From Deltaproteobacteria bacterium (lineage in GTDB: Bacteria > Desulfobacterota > GWC2-55-46): a stretch of DNA of 8,655 bases. A program made the position numbers and the translations under genes. This document shows positions 1 through 5,995 of this stretch, one piece after another (position 1 is the stretch's first letter; each line of letters starts with the position of its first letter). The stretch is from assembly GCA_016182705.1 (NCBI GenBank), contig JACPGA010000160.1, positions 1 to 8,655 of the forward strand, given 5' to 3'. The notes under the pieces are model-generated. The model made no database searches. It saw only the letters and a program-made list of their open reading frames with translations, and had not been told where the DNA came from.

Positions 1-1008
1 CTCGTCATAGGCAAAATCAGCGGTGTAGCCGACGAGTTTTACCGAGTACTTGCTGCCCGGTATCGCTGTCAGCTCGCCCCACTTCAGGGAAATAGTCTCG
101 TTCTCGAGGCCTTCCTTGCCCTTGAGCTTCCTGGATATCTGCGCTTCCTGTACCCTGTTCCAGGACTGGCCATAGCTTGACTGGTAGAACCTTATGCCCT
201 TGTAGAACAGGGGCTCGTTCACCCAAATCTGCTTTTCCATCACATCCTTGCCGTCCTCGACGACGGTAAGGACCGAGTTGTACTGCTTTATCTGGCCTGA
301 ATCATAGTATTCTATCCAGAACTTGTCGAGCCTGAGCTTGAAATCGGCCTGAGGGACGCTAACGGTGCCGCCCATGTTGACGGCGAAGAAGTCCTTGTAG
401 CCCGCGTAGCTTCCGACTATCGCTCCGGCGAGTATCAGAAGGAGGCTTATGTGCGTGACATCAGAGCCGAGCCTTCCTATCCTGCCCTTCCACGCGTAGA
501 AGTAATAATCGCCTTTGGTCCCCATGGAGACGACGCCGTACTTCTTCTTTTTGAAGAACTTGAGGAGCCTGTCTTTTACGGCATCCGAGCTGGCGTTCAG
601 GTTGACCGTCTCGCGGTGGGAGAACTTGTCGATGAGGCCGGAGTCGAACTTCTTTTCAGGCTTGTGGTCCAGGAGGGATTTCCACTTGGGTGGAAACCTC
701 TCGAACGTGCAAACGATGATGTTGAGGGCCAGGGCAGCCAGGAACGCCAGGAACCACCATGCGTGGTACATGTCGTTGAGCCTGGTATAAAGAATGTACT
801 TCGTCCACTGCTCGCCGTACTGCGTGACATACTGCTCGACAGGGGCGTTCTGCTCGACAACTGTCCCGAATATCGAGACAACGGCCAGCGCTATGAGGAC
901 GAAAAGCGTGAGCTTGAGCGAATTGAAAAAATACCAGATTTTGGACCCGAGGGTCCTGTACCACCGTGCTTCCATGCCGGTCCGCGCTTCCTTTGCTTTT
1001 TCAGACAT
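1..1008 (-). CDS. resB: Cytochrome c biogenesis protein ResB (N-terminal 336 residues, cut by window edge)
   Basis: The reading frame is open from ATG at 1008 to position 1 with no stop, so the C-terminal part lies outside the window. ResB (Ccs1) works with CcsA in System II cytochrome c maturation, carrying haem across the membrane and attaching it to apocytochromes. Seen here: a cytoplasmic N-terminus, a first membrane helix at about residues 31-50 (KLTLFVLIALAVVSIFGTVV), a second at about 82-101, a third at about 184-203, then a long soluble periplasmic stretch. His186 in the third helix (DVTHISLLLILAG) sits where ResB proteins carry a conserved haem-related histidine. The start lies nine bases after the TPR gene stop, so the two genes are probably co-transcribed and perhaps translationally coupled. 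The Shine-Dalgarno sequence is weak. The family call rests on helix layout and remembered sequence, with good confidence. A ccsA-like gene would be expected next, beyond the edge. Confidence 0.9.
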   Translation of the reverse strand, partial: MSEKAKEARTGMEARWYRTLGSKIWYFFNSLKLTLFVLIALAVVSIFGTVVEQNAPVEQYVTQYGEQWTKYILYTRLNDMYHAWWFLAFLAALALNIIVCTFERFPPKWKSLLDHKPEKKFDSGLIDKFSHRETVNLNASSDAVKDRLLKFFKKKKYGVVSMGTKGDYYFYAWKGRIGRLGSDVTHISLLLILAGAIVGSYAGYKDFFAVNMGGTVSVPQADFKLRLDKFWIEYYDSGQIKQYNSVLTVVEDGKDVMEKQIWVNEPLFYKGIRFYQSSYGQSWNRVQEAQISRKLKGKEGLENETISLKWGELTAIPGSKYSVKLVGYTADFAYDE

Positions 1009-1017
1009 CTCGCTATC

Positions 1018-1575
1018 CTACTTTTTATTTACAAGCGCAAGGTACTCGGAAGCAGCCTTGCCGATCTGGCTTTCAGGGTTCAACGCGTTGGCCTTCTCCC
1101 AGGCCACCTTGGCGCCTTCGAGGTCACCCATGCCATAGGCGAGGATGAAGCCTTTAGTGAGCCATATCCTCTGGTGGTAAGGGTTCTTCTTTATGCCCTC
1201 GTCGAGGTACTTTATGGCCTCGGCCGAGTTGCCGAGATAATGGAGCGACAGGCCCAGGTCGTTGTACAGGTCAGCCTCGCCGGGCTTTACCTCGAGGACC
1301 TTCTTGTAATTCTTGACAGACTCGTTGAATTGCTTGGAGTCGAAGTAAGCATCCCCGAGCCTCCAGAGGACCTCCGGGTTCTTCGGGTCTTCCTTGAGCC
1401 TCGCCTCAAGGTCGGCTATGAGTGTCGCGTTCTGGACACCCTGGGCCGGAGCCTGCTGCTGGGTCTGCTGTTGCGTGGCCGGCTGAGGCTGTTCCTCTTT
1501 CCTGGAACAGCCCACGGCCAGGACAGCCGAAAGGCCCAGAATAACAACGCCTGTTATCATGCTTTTTTTCTGCAA
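1018..1575 (-). CDS. TPR-repeat lipoprotein, likely cytochrome c biogenesis partner
   Basis: The product is a 185-residue predicted outer- or inner-membrane lipoprotein. It starts MQKK, has a hydrophobic stretch and a lipobox ending at Cys23 (LAVGC), then a Gln/Pro/Ala-rich linker at about 28-48. About three tetratricopeptide repeats follow (beginning near PEVLWRLGDAYF, ADLYNDLGLSLHYLG and HQRIWLTKGFILAYG). I chose TTG at 1575 because a full AAGGAGG lies four bases upstream. A longer frame from TTG at 1593, overlapping the previous stop, has no such site, and the first ATG (1560) is too far from it. TPR proteins such as NrfG and the CcmI C-terminal domain hold apocytochrome c during haem attachment. 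The position directly before resB suggests a similar chaperone role, but that is inference, since TPRs are generic. The fold call is firm and the function is not. Confidence 0.85.
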   Translation of the reverse strand: MQKKSMITGVVILGLSAVLAVGCSRKEEQPQPATQQQTQQQAPAQGVQNATLIADLEARLKEDPKNPEVLWRLGDAYFDSKQFNESVKNYKKVLEVKPGEADLYNDLGLSLHYLGNSAEAIKYLDEGIKKNPYHQRIWLTKGFILAYGMGDLEGAKVAWEKANALNPESQIGKAASEYLALVNKK

Positions 1576-1579
1576 GTTG

Positions 1580-1586
1580 CCTCCTT
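1580..1586 (-). promoter_or_regulatory. Ribosome binding site deciding the TTG start of the TPR lipoprotein
   Basis: The minus strand reads AAGGAGG here, a near-perfect anti-16S match, four bases before TTG at 1575. It overlaps the end of the preceding lipoprotein gene region and fixes the start codon better than the ATG options do. Confidence 0.75.
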
Positions 1587-1589
1587 GAC

Positions 1590-2015
1590 TCAATGACTGA
1601 GGTGCGCGAAACGTTCGTCTATTGCCTTTCTTATTACATCAATCCCCTCGCCCTTTTTATGGAGCTCATGGGCCATGAGGGCTTCATAAATACAGATATC
1701 GCAGGCCGCGCCGTGCTCGTCCACGTAACAGCTCAGGAGGCTCTTGTGGCCGGAGTGTTTTTCACAGTCGCAGTAGCAGTAAAGGCTGTCAAGGACTTCG
1801 GGAATCTCCAGGGCGGCCTGGTAAGCCAGCGCCGTCTGGCCGTTGAAATTCCACGGCTGAAGGGTCGGCCTTGTCTCCCCGCCCTTGAACCCTTTGGAGA
1901 GCGCCCCTTTTGGAGCTTCGCCCGACTGGCAGGACGCGAGAAAAAGAACCGCGAACAGCGCGAATAAAATGCCTAGGTTCCTGAATTCAAATGTTCTCAT
2001 ACAATATACGGACAT
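1590..2015 (-). CDS. Cys-rich lipoprotein of the PCYCGC-motif type
   Basis: A 141-residue product. A lipoprotein signal is clear: a hydrophobic helix ends in LASC with Cys29. The start is undecided. ATG at 2015 gives MSVYC in front, while ATG at 2000 gives MRTFEFRN, a more usual signal-peptide n-region. Neither has a good Shine-Dalgarno sequence, and the predicted transcript start is only a few bases upstream. The mature part carries a dense motif, YCYCDCEKHSGHKSLLSCY (about 79-97), followed by CDIC (105-108) and a helix EALMAHELHKKG. This matches my memory of the uncharacterised PCYCGC lipoprotein family, here with CYCDC in place of CYCGC. Six Cys and several His after the lipid anchor suggest metal or haem handling or thiol chemistry outside the membrane; this is inference. 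It is the first gene of the operon leading to the TPR lipoprotein and ResB, whose start overlaps or closely follows its TGA stop. Confidence 0.8.
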   Translation of the reverse strand: MSVYCMRTFEFRNLGILFALFAVLFLASCQSGEAPKGALSKGFKGGETRPTLQPWNFNGQTALAYQAALEIPEVLDSLYCYCDCEKHSGHKSLLSCYVDEHGAACDICIYEALMAHELHKKGEGIDVIRKAIDERFAHLSH

Positions 2016-2029
2016 CTACTTATCGGCTT

Positions 2030-2058
2030 GTTATAATATTTTTTAAGAGAAATTTCAA
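2030..2058 (-). promoter_or_regulatory. Sigma70-type promoter of the lipoprotein-TPR-resB operon
   Basis: On the minus strand, TTGAAA (2058-2053) and TATAAC (2035-2030) are separated by exactly 17 bases, each box matching consensus at five of six positions. The expected transcript start is near 2023, giving a leader of about 8 or 23 bases depending on which ATG is used. The flanking sequence is AT-rich against a GC-rich background. Confidence 0.65.
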
Positions 2059-2251
2059 GCAGGTTGAACAGTTCCCTCAAAATCGCGAGACAGATCGAAA
2101 ACCTGCGGCAGTATCATTTTATTCGCTTGCCTGACCCGCTGAGATATGCCCTCGCTGCGCGGTTTTCATATTAACAGAGGCGCATTAAAAACCCATTAAG
2201 CCAGGATTAGGAATTGAAAATGAACGGAGCGCGGATGGCGGAAAGCGCAGC

Positions 2252-2277
2252 AAAAAGCCGGGGTTTGAGTCCCCGGC
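2252..2277 (-). terminator. Rho-independent terminator of the Rnf operon
   Basis: The minus strand shows a perfect seven-base stem GCCGGGG / CCCCGGC (2277-2271 with 2263-2257), a seven-base loop (ACTCAAA), then TTTTT at 2256-2252. It lies just after the rnfB stop codon at 2287, as expected for the end of the operon. Confidence 0.85.
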
Positions 2278-2286
2278 CTCTCGCGG

Positions 2287-3123
2287 CTATCTGTGAGTGG
2301 ACATGTAGTTCGAACGGGTGACCTGCTCTTCTATGCCATAGAGGATGCACTTGGTCGGGCACCTCTTGACTGATTCGTCGTTCTGCGGGGCAACGGAGTG
2401 GTTTATGACCGCGAGGTTGTCCTTCAAGGCTATACCGCCGGGCACGCTGCAGTCCTTGACGCACAGGCCGCAGGCGATGCAGGCTACCTTGCAGACCTTC
2501 TTGGCGTAAGCGCCCTTGTCCCTGGAACGGCAATACACGAACAGCTTGTGGTCTTCAGGGTGCATCTCTATTATGTTCCTGGGGCAGGCCCTGGCGCACG
2601 CGCCGCAGCCCACGCACTTATCATAGAACACGACCGGCAGGCCGTTTTCGTTCATGGCCATCGCGTCGAACTTGCAGGCATCCACGCATTCGCCGAGGCC
2701 CAGGCAGCCATAGGAGCAGGACTTGTCCCCTCCGGTCAGGTTCTCGGCGGTGCAGGTCATCTCGCCTTTGTATGTGGCCCTTCTTTCGGCCTCGGCATTG
2801 CCGCCCTTGCACAGGACCACGGCTATGGTCCTTTTCATCGTCCCGGCCTCTACCCCGAGTATCTGGGCGAGAGCCACGGCGGTCGCGTTGCCTCCGGCGA
2901 CGCACGCAGTCGGCACAGCGTTACCCTTCATCAGGGCTTCGGCAAACATCCTGCAGCCGGGATAGCCGCAGCCGCCACAGTTCGAGTTTGGAAGAGCGCC
3001 CGAGAGGGCCTCTATCATCGGGTCTTCCTCGACCTTCATCTTCTTGTCTGCGAAGGCGAGAAAACCGGCGAGGACGGCGCCTATGGCGCCCATGCTTAAC
3101 GCTGAGATTAATATCATTCCCAT
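2287..3123 (-). CDS. rnfB: Rnf complex subunit B, iron-sulfur ferredoxin-type electron carrier
   Basis: A 278-residue protein that brings electrons between ferredoxin and the membrane part of the Rnf complex. An N-terminal membrane anchor (about 3-24) is followed by the RnfB 4Fe-4S domain: C49, C52, C57 and C74 in SNCGGCGYPGC. A ferredoxin-like region follows: CSYGCLGLGECVDAC (136-150), CVGCGACARACP (170-181) and CIACGLCVKDCS (215-226), ending with CPTKC (255-259). This is longer than the roughly 190-residue enterobacterial RsxB and fits the extended, multi-cluster RnfB seen in anaerobes. It is the last gene of the operon, seven bases after the rnfA stop. A GGGG run lies about a dozen bases before the ATG at 3123, and a second in-frame ATG at 3117 is possible. 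The terminator follows immediately. The family call is firm; the exact cluster count needs structure or spectroscopy. Confidence 0.96.
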   Translation of the reverse strand: MGMILISALSMGAIGAVLAGFLAFADKKMKVEEDPMIEALSGALPNSNCGGCGYPGCRMFAEALMKGNAVPTACVAGGNATAVALAQILGVEAGTMKRTIAVVLCKGGNAEAERRATYKGEMTCTAENLTGGDKSCSYGCLGLGECVDACKFDAMAMNENGLPVVFYDKCVGCGACARACPRNIIEMHPEDHKLFVYCRSRDKGAYAKKVCKVACIACGLCVKDCSVPGGIALKDNLAVINHSVAPQNDESVKRCPTKCILYGIEEQVTRSNYMSTHR

Positions 3124-3130
3124 ATTATTA

Positions 3131-3652
3131 TCAACCCCTGATGAGCCCGGCGAAGCCCATGAACGCGAGGGCCATCATGCCTGCTATTATGAGGGTTATG
3201 GATATACCCTGAAAGTGTTTGGGGATGTCGGCGAACTCGAGCTCTTCCCTTATGCCCGACATCATGACAATGGCCAGCGTGAAGCCAGCGCCTGTGGCAA
3301 AACCAAAGACAATAGACTCAAGGAAGCTGTATTCCCTCATGACCATGAACAGCGCGAGCCCGAGGACGGCGCAGTTGGTGGTGATGAGCGGGAGGAATAT
3401 GCCCAATGCCCTGTAGAGCGACGGGCTGGCCTTTCTTATGTACATCTCCACGAACTGCACGAGCGCGGCGATGATTATGATGAATGCCACATACTGAAGG
3501 AACGGCACATTGAACTTCACGAGAACGTAATTGTATATGGGCCAGGTCGCGGCCGCAGTAAGGGTCATGACGAAAGTAGTCATGCCCAGGAAGTAAGTCA
3601 GAACGAAGTTGTTTATAAGAGAAGCGGATATGAATATCAGTATGAGTTCCAT
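3131..3652 (-). CDS. rnfA: Rnf complex subunit A, membrane protein with an internal in-frame gap
   Basis: Integral membrane subunit of the Rnf complex, paired with RnfE. Most of the family sequence is present: INNFVLTYFLG near the start, TFVMTLTAAATWPIYNY, LVQFVEMYIRKASPSLYRALGIFLPLITTNCAVLG (61-98), and a C-terminal FMGFAGL. It is 173 residues, where the family has about 190-193. The shortfall is one block: after FLG (residue 23) the sequence jumps straight to MTTFVMT, where E. coli RsxA, as I remember it, has some 19 more residues including LCPFMGVSKK. That removes the first conserved cysteine, while the second (C94, TTNCAVLG) remains. The frame is intact. The junction lies at about 3583/3584. 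The start at 3652 gives the usual RnfA N-terminus, with AAGG close upstream. The gene identity is certain. Whether the gap is a real deletion, lineage variation or an assembly error is open. Confidence 0.94.
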   Translation of the reverse strand: MELILIFISASLINNFVLTYFLGMTTFVMTLTAAATWPIYNYVLVKFNVPFLQYVAFIIIIAALVQFVEMYIRKASPSLYRALGIFLPLITTNCAVLGLALFMVMREYSFLESIVFGFATGAGFTLAIVMMSGIREELEFADIPKHFQGISITLIIAGMMALAFMGFAGLIRG

Positions 3653-3666
3653 TACCTTGACCGTCC

Positions 3667-4296
3667 TTAGCGGGACATCGCGGCTTCAGCCGCCTTTTCA
3701 GTCTTTCTGCTGGATATCCAATTCACGAGCGCCACAAGGCCGCCGAAGACAAGGAACGCGCCGGCCGGGAGTATCATCACTATCCAGGGCTCGAACCAGC
3801 TGCCGAGGAGCTTTACGCCGAATATGCTTCCAAACCCTAATATCTCCCTTATAGTTCCCATCAGCGTAAGGCTCAATATGAAGCCAATTCCGATTCCAAG
3901 GGTGTCAGCGGCCGTAGGAAGTATGGAGTTCTTCTGGGCGAACGCCTCTGCTCTGCCAAGTATTATGCAGTTCACCACGATAAGCGGGATATACGGGCCA
4001 AGGGACTTGGAGATGGCCGGGAAAACAGCCGCCAGGAACAAGTCGGCCACCGTGACGAGAGTCGCGATTATGACTACATAGGCCGGGATCCTCACCTGGG
4101 ACGATATCGTCCTCCTCACCAGCGAGATGAGGATGTTCGAGGTAAAAAGGACAAATATCGTAGCCATTCCCATCGCGAGGCCGTTGACGGCCGAGTTCGT
4201 GACAGCCAGAGTCGGGCAAAGGCCAAGCACAAGCCTGAAGGGAGGCAGCTCCTGCCAGAGCCCTTTCTTGAATTCGTATCCGAGGTTATTTGCCAT
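3667..4296 (-). CDS. rnfE: Rnf complex subunit E, membrane protein
   Basis: A 209-residue integral membrane protein homologous to RnfA and forming the central membrane pair of the complex with it. Both conserved cysteines are here: C27 in VLGLCPTLAVTNS and C110 in PLIVVNCIILGRAEAFA. In the related RnfA/E and NqrD/E pairs these positions are thought to hold a buried iron-sulfur cluster at the interface. About six hydrophobic helices can be seen. The length is normal for the family. ATG at 4296 overlaps the end of rnfG by 11 bases and has AAGGAG at 4309-4304, seven bases upstream, so it is translated within the same transcript and probably coupled. The C-terminus is a short charged tail. Its intact FLG/LCP segment makes a useful internal control for the gap seen in RnfA. 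Confidence 0.95.
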   Translation of the reverse strand: MANNLGYEFKKGLWQELPPFRLVLGLCPTLAVTNSAVNGLAMGMATIFVLFTSNILISLVRRTISSQVRIPAYVVIIATLVTVADLFLAAVFPAISKSLGPYIPLIVVNCIILGRAEAFAQKNSILPTAADTLGIGIGFILSLTLMGTIREILGFGSIFGVKLLGSWFEPWIVMILPAGAFLVFGGLVALVNWISSRKTEKAAEAAMSR

Positions 4297-4918
4297 TGCC
4301 AGACTCCTTGGGGGCTACCTTTTCAGGGGCGGCCTCAGCCCTGGTTATCTCCTCAGCGGGGAAGTTGGCAACGACTTTCTCAACGGCCCTGTTTATGTTC
4401 TTTACGACCGCTTCAGAGGATATCGTCGCGCCGGTTATTGCCTGTATCTGGTTGGGCTTCTCGGGCTTTCTGTACTTTATATATTCCACCTTGGGCTTCA
4501 CCTCGAGGCCCTTGAACTGGTCCTTGAACGCCTCTTCCCTTATCCTGTCGCCAAGGCCCGGTGTCTCGAGCTGTTCCAGTACCTCTACGGCCTTGAGCTT
4601 GAGATAACTGGTATCCAGGCCCACCATGAGGCCGATGTTGCCCTGGAACCCGCCGCCGTCGGCCTTGAACGCGACGCCCACGGGCGCGCCGTTCTCGTCA
4701 ATGCCCTTGTAGACAATAAGCTTTTCCTGGCCAACGGTCTTCTCCAACACTTTGAAGTCCTTCGCGCCGGGAAGAACGACGAAGATGGCTTCTTTGAGTT
4801 CCTTTTCCTTATTGGCCTTTATCATCGGGTCGGCAACGCCGAACACACCGGACAATATTACACCGGACAGCGCGCCGATAACGACAAGGTTGAGAAACAT
4901 TTTAACGATATTGTTCAA
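4286..4918 (-). CDS. rnfG: Rnf complex subunit G, FMN-binding protein
   Basis: A 210-residue subunit with one N-terminal membrane helix (about 7-29) and a periplasmic FMN-binding domain. Family signatures are LETPGLGDRI (118-126) and the flavinylation motif ITGATIS (161-167), where a threonine normally carries covalently bound FMN added by ApbE. I place the start at TTG 4918, six bases after GGAGG (4929-4925). The open frame extends upstream into rnfD, but that extension is polar and unlike the family. A start at the upstream ATG 4936 would add six residues and lose the Shine-Dalgarno spacing. rnfD ends 37 bases before this start, and rnfE overlaps the end. The C-terminal 20 residues are Ala/Glu/Pro/Lys-rich and probably unstructured. 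The identity is firm. No apbE gene is visible in the window. Confidence 0.95.
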   Translation of the reverse strand: MNNIVKMFLNLVVIGALSGVILSGVFGVADPMIKANKEKELKEAIFVVLPGAKDFKVLEKTVGQEKLIVYKGIDENGAPVGVAFKADGGGFQGNIGLMVGLDTSYLKLKAVEVLEQLETPGLGDRIREEAFKDQFKGLEVKPKVEYIKYRKPEKPNQIQAITGATISSEAVVKNINRAVEKVVANFPAEEITRAEAAPEKVAPKESGNGK

Positions 4919-4924
4919 GCAATT

Positions 4925-4929
4925 CCTCC
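4925..4929 (-). promoter_or_regulatory. Ribosome binding site deciding the TTG start of rnfG
   Basis: The minus strand reads GGAGG, six bases before TTG at 4918. It supports the non-ATG start and a protein beginning MNNIVKMFLNLVVIG, which matches RnfG N-termini. Confidence 0.75.
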
Positions 4930-4955
4930 GGGGCATCTGTGCCCCACGGATACTT

Positions 4956-5990
4956 TTATACTTTTTGCGCCCTGGCCTCGCCGAACACTTTTGGCCTCGT
5001 GTGCTTGTTAAGAAGCGGCACAAAGGCGTTCATGAACAGGATGGAGTACATGACTCCCTCGGGAAGGCCACCGAAGAGCCTGATGACTACGGCCAGAATG
5101 CCCGCGACGATTACAAATATCCACTGCCCGAGCGAAGTCACCGGAGAGGTGACCATGTCAGTTACCATGAACCACGCGCCAAGCATCGCTCCACCCGCGA
5201 AAAGGTGGAACAGAGGGCTCGGGTACTTGGTCGGGTCAGAGAGCCAGAATATGGCGGAGAAGGCCGCTATTGTACCTAAATATCCCAGCGGCAGCTTCCA
5301 GTTGATGTAGCCCTTATAGCGCAGGTACAGTCCGCCAAGGATAATGGCAATGGCTGATGTCTCGCCGAGCGAGCCTGCCGTGTTGCCCAGTATCATGTCC
5401 ATTAAAGGCACATCGAGCTTGCCCTCGAACTTGGCCATGGCCAGAGGGGTCGCGGCCGTGACGGCGTCGACAGCCTTTTCCATTGTGCGGGGCCAGACCC
5501 AGGTGGTCGTCAAGACCGGGTAAGTGGCCATGAGGAACGCCCTTCCGAGGAGGGCCGGGTTGAATATGTTGAAGCCGAGGCCGCCGAACAGCTGCTTGCC
5601 GACGCCTATGGCAAATACCGACCCGAGCACAGCGCCGAAAATGGGAAACCCGGCAGGCAATGTCATCGCCAGGAGCATGCCGGTTATTATGGCGCTCCCG
5701 TCGTATATTTTTATGGGCTTATTTCTTTTTTTCTGGAAGGCGTACTCGGTTAACAGGCAAGAAGCGACACAGACGATTATAAGAAGAAGCGCCCTCCACC
5801 CGAAGAAGTACACGCTCGCCGCCGTGGCCGGCAGAAGCGCCGTCACCACGTTGTGCATTATCTTCGGCACGCTCTCGTTATTCAGAAAGTGTGGCGAAGA
5901 CGATACGACCAGCTTCGTTGCGGCCTGTGAGGGCGGCTCGGGAGTCGGCGCTGTCTTTATCTCTTTTGTATCCAAAGTCTTCTGGTCCAT
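4956..5990 (-). CDS. rnfD: Rnf complex subunit D, membrane FMN protein
   Basis: A 344-residue multi-helix membrane protein of the NqrB/RnfD family, thought to be part of the ion-translocating core. Family motifs: SSPHFLNNESVPKIMHNVVTALLP (about 31-54), the glycine-rich GKQLFGGLGFNIFNPALLGRAFL (131-153) and DAVTAATPLA (175-184). The threonine T181 in the last of these lies where RnfD/NqrB carry covalent FMN; the usual SGAT is TAAT here. C-terminal helices include GAWFMVTDMVTSP (271-283). The start at ATG 5990 lies five bases after the rnfC stop, with AAGG just upstream. Longer in-frame starts up to 6107 would overlap rnfC by over 100 bases and add an unrelated polar tail. The N-terminal 28 residues before the family match are polar and Pro/Thr-rich. 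The identity is firm. Confidence 0.95.
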   Translation of the reverse strand: MDQKTLDTKEIKTAPTPEPPSQAATKLVVSSSPHFLNNESVPKIMHNVVTALLPATAASVYFFGWRALLLIIVCVASCLLTEYAFQKKRNKPIKIYDGSAIITGMLLAMTLPAGFPIFGAVLGSVFAIGVGKQLFGGLGFNIFNPALLGRAFLMATYPVLTTTWVWPRTMEKAVDAVTAATPLAMAKFEGKLDVPLMDMILGNTAGSLGETSAIAIILGGLYLRYKGYINWKLPLGYLGTIAAFSAIFWLSDPTKYPSPLFHLFAGGAMLGAWFMVTDMVTSPVTSLGQWIFVIVAGILAVVIRLFGGLPEGVMYSILFMNAFVPLLNKHTRPKVFGEARAQKV

Positions 5991-5995
5991 TTGCC

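Noticed and set aside
451..1596. A 381-codon open frame on the plus strand
   Set aside because: It lies opposite resB and the TPR gene, both well supported by family sequence. Its translation shows no coherent domain or membrane pattern, and it has no ribosome binding site. Long shadow frames are common opposite GC-rich genes.
2059..2251. A short plus-strand frame without ATG (reading KIARQIENLRQYHF near its middle) and an imperfect inverted repeat ATATG/CATAT
   Set aside because: The frame has no convincing start or ribosome binding site and is too short to assign. The repeat has only five matched outer bases and no T run, so neither is supported as a feature.
2398..3099. A 233-codon open frame on the plus strand
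   Set aside because: It is the antisense shadow of rnfB, rich in Ala, Gly and His with no domain.
4127..5011. A 294-codon open frame on the plus strand
   Set aside because: It spans the rnfE/rnfG/rnfD junctions in antisense, so it cannot follow real gene borders, and its sequence resembles no family.
4919..5023. N-terminal extension of rnfG to ATG 5023
   Set aside because: It would overlap the end of rnfD, adds 35 polar residues unlike RnfG, and lacks a ribosome binding site, while TTG 4918 has GGAGG at ideal spacing.
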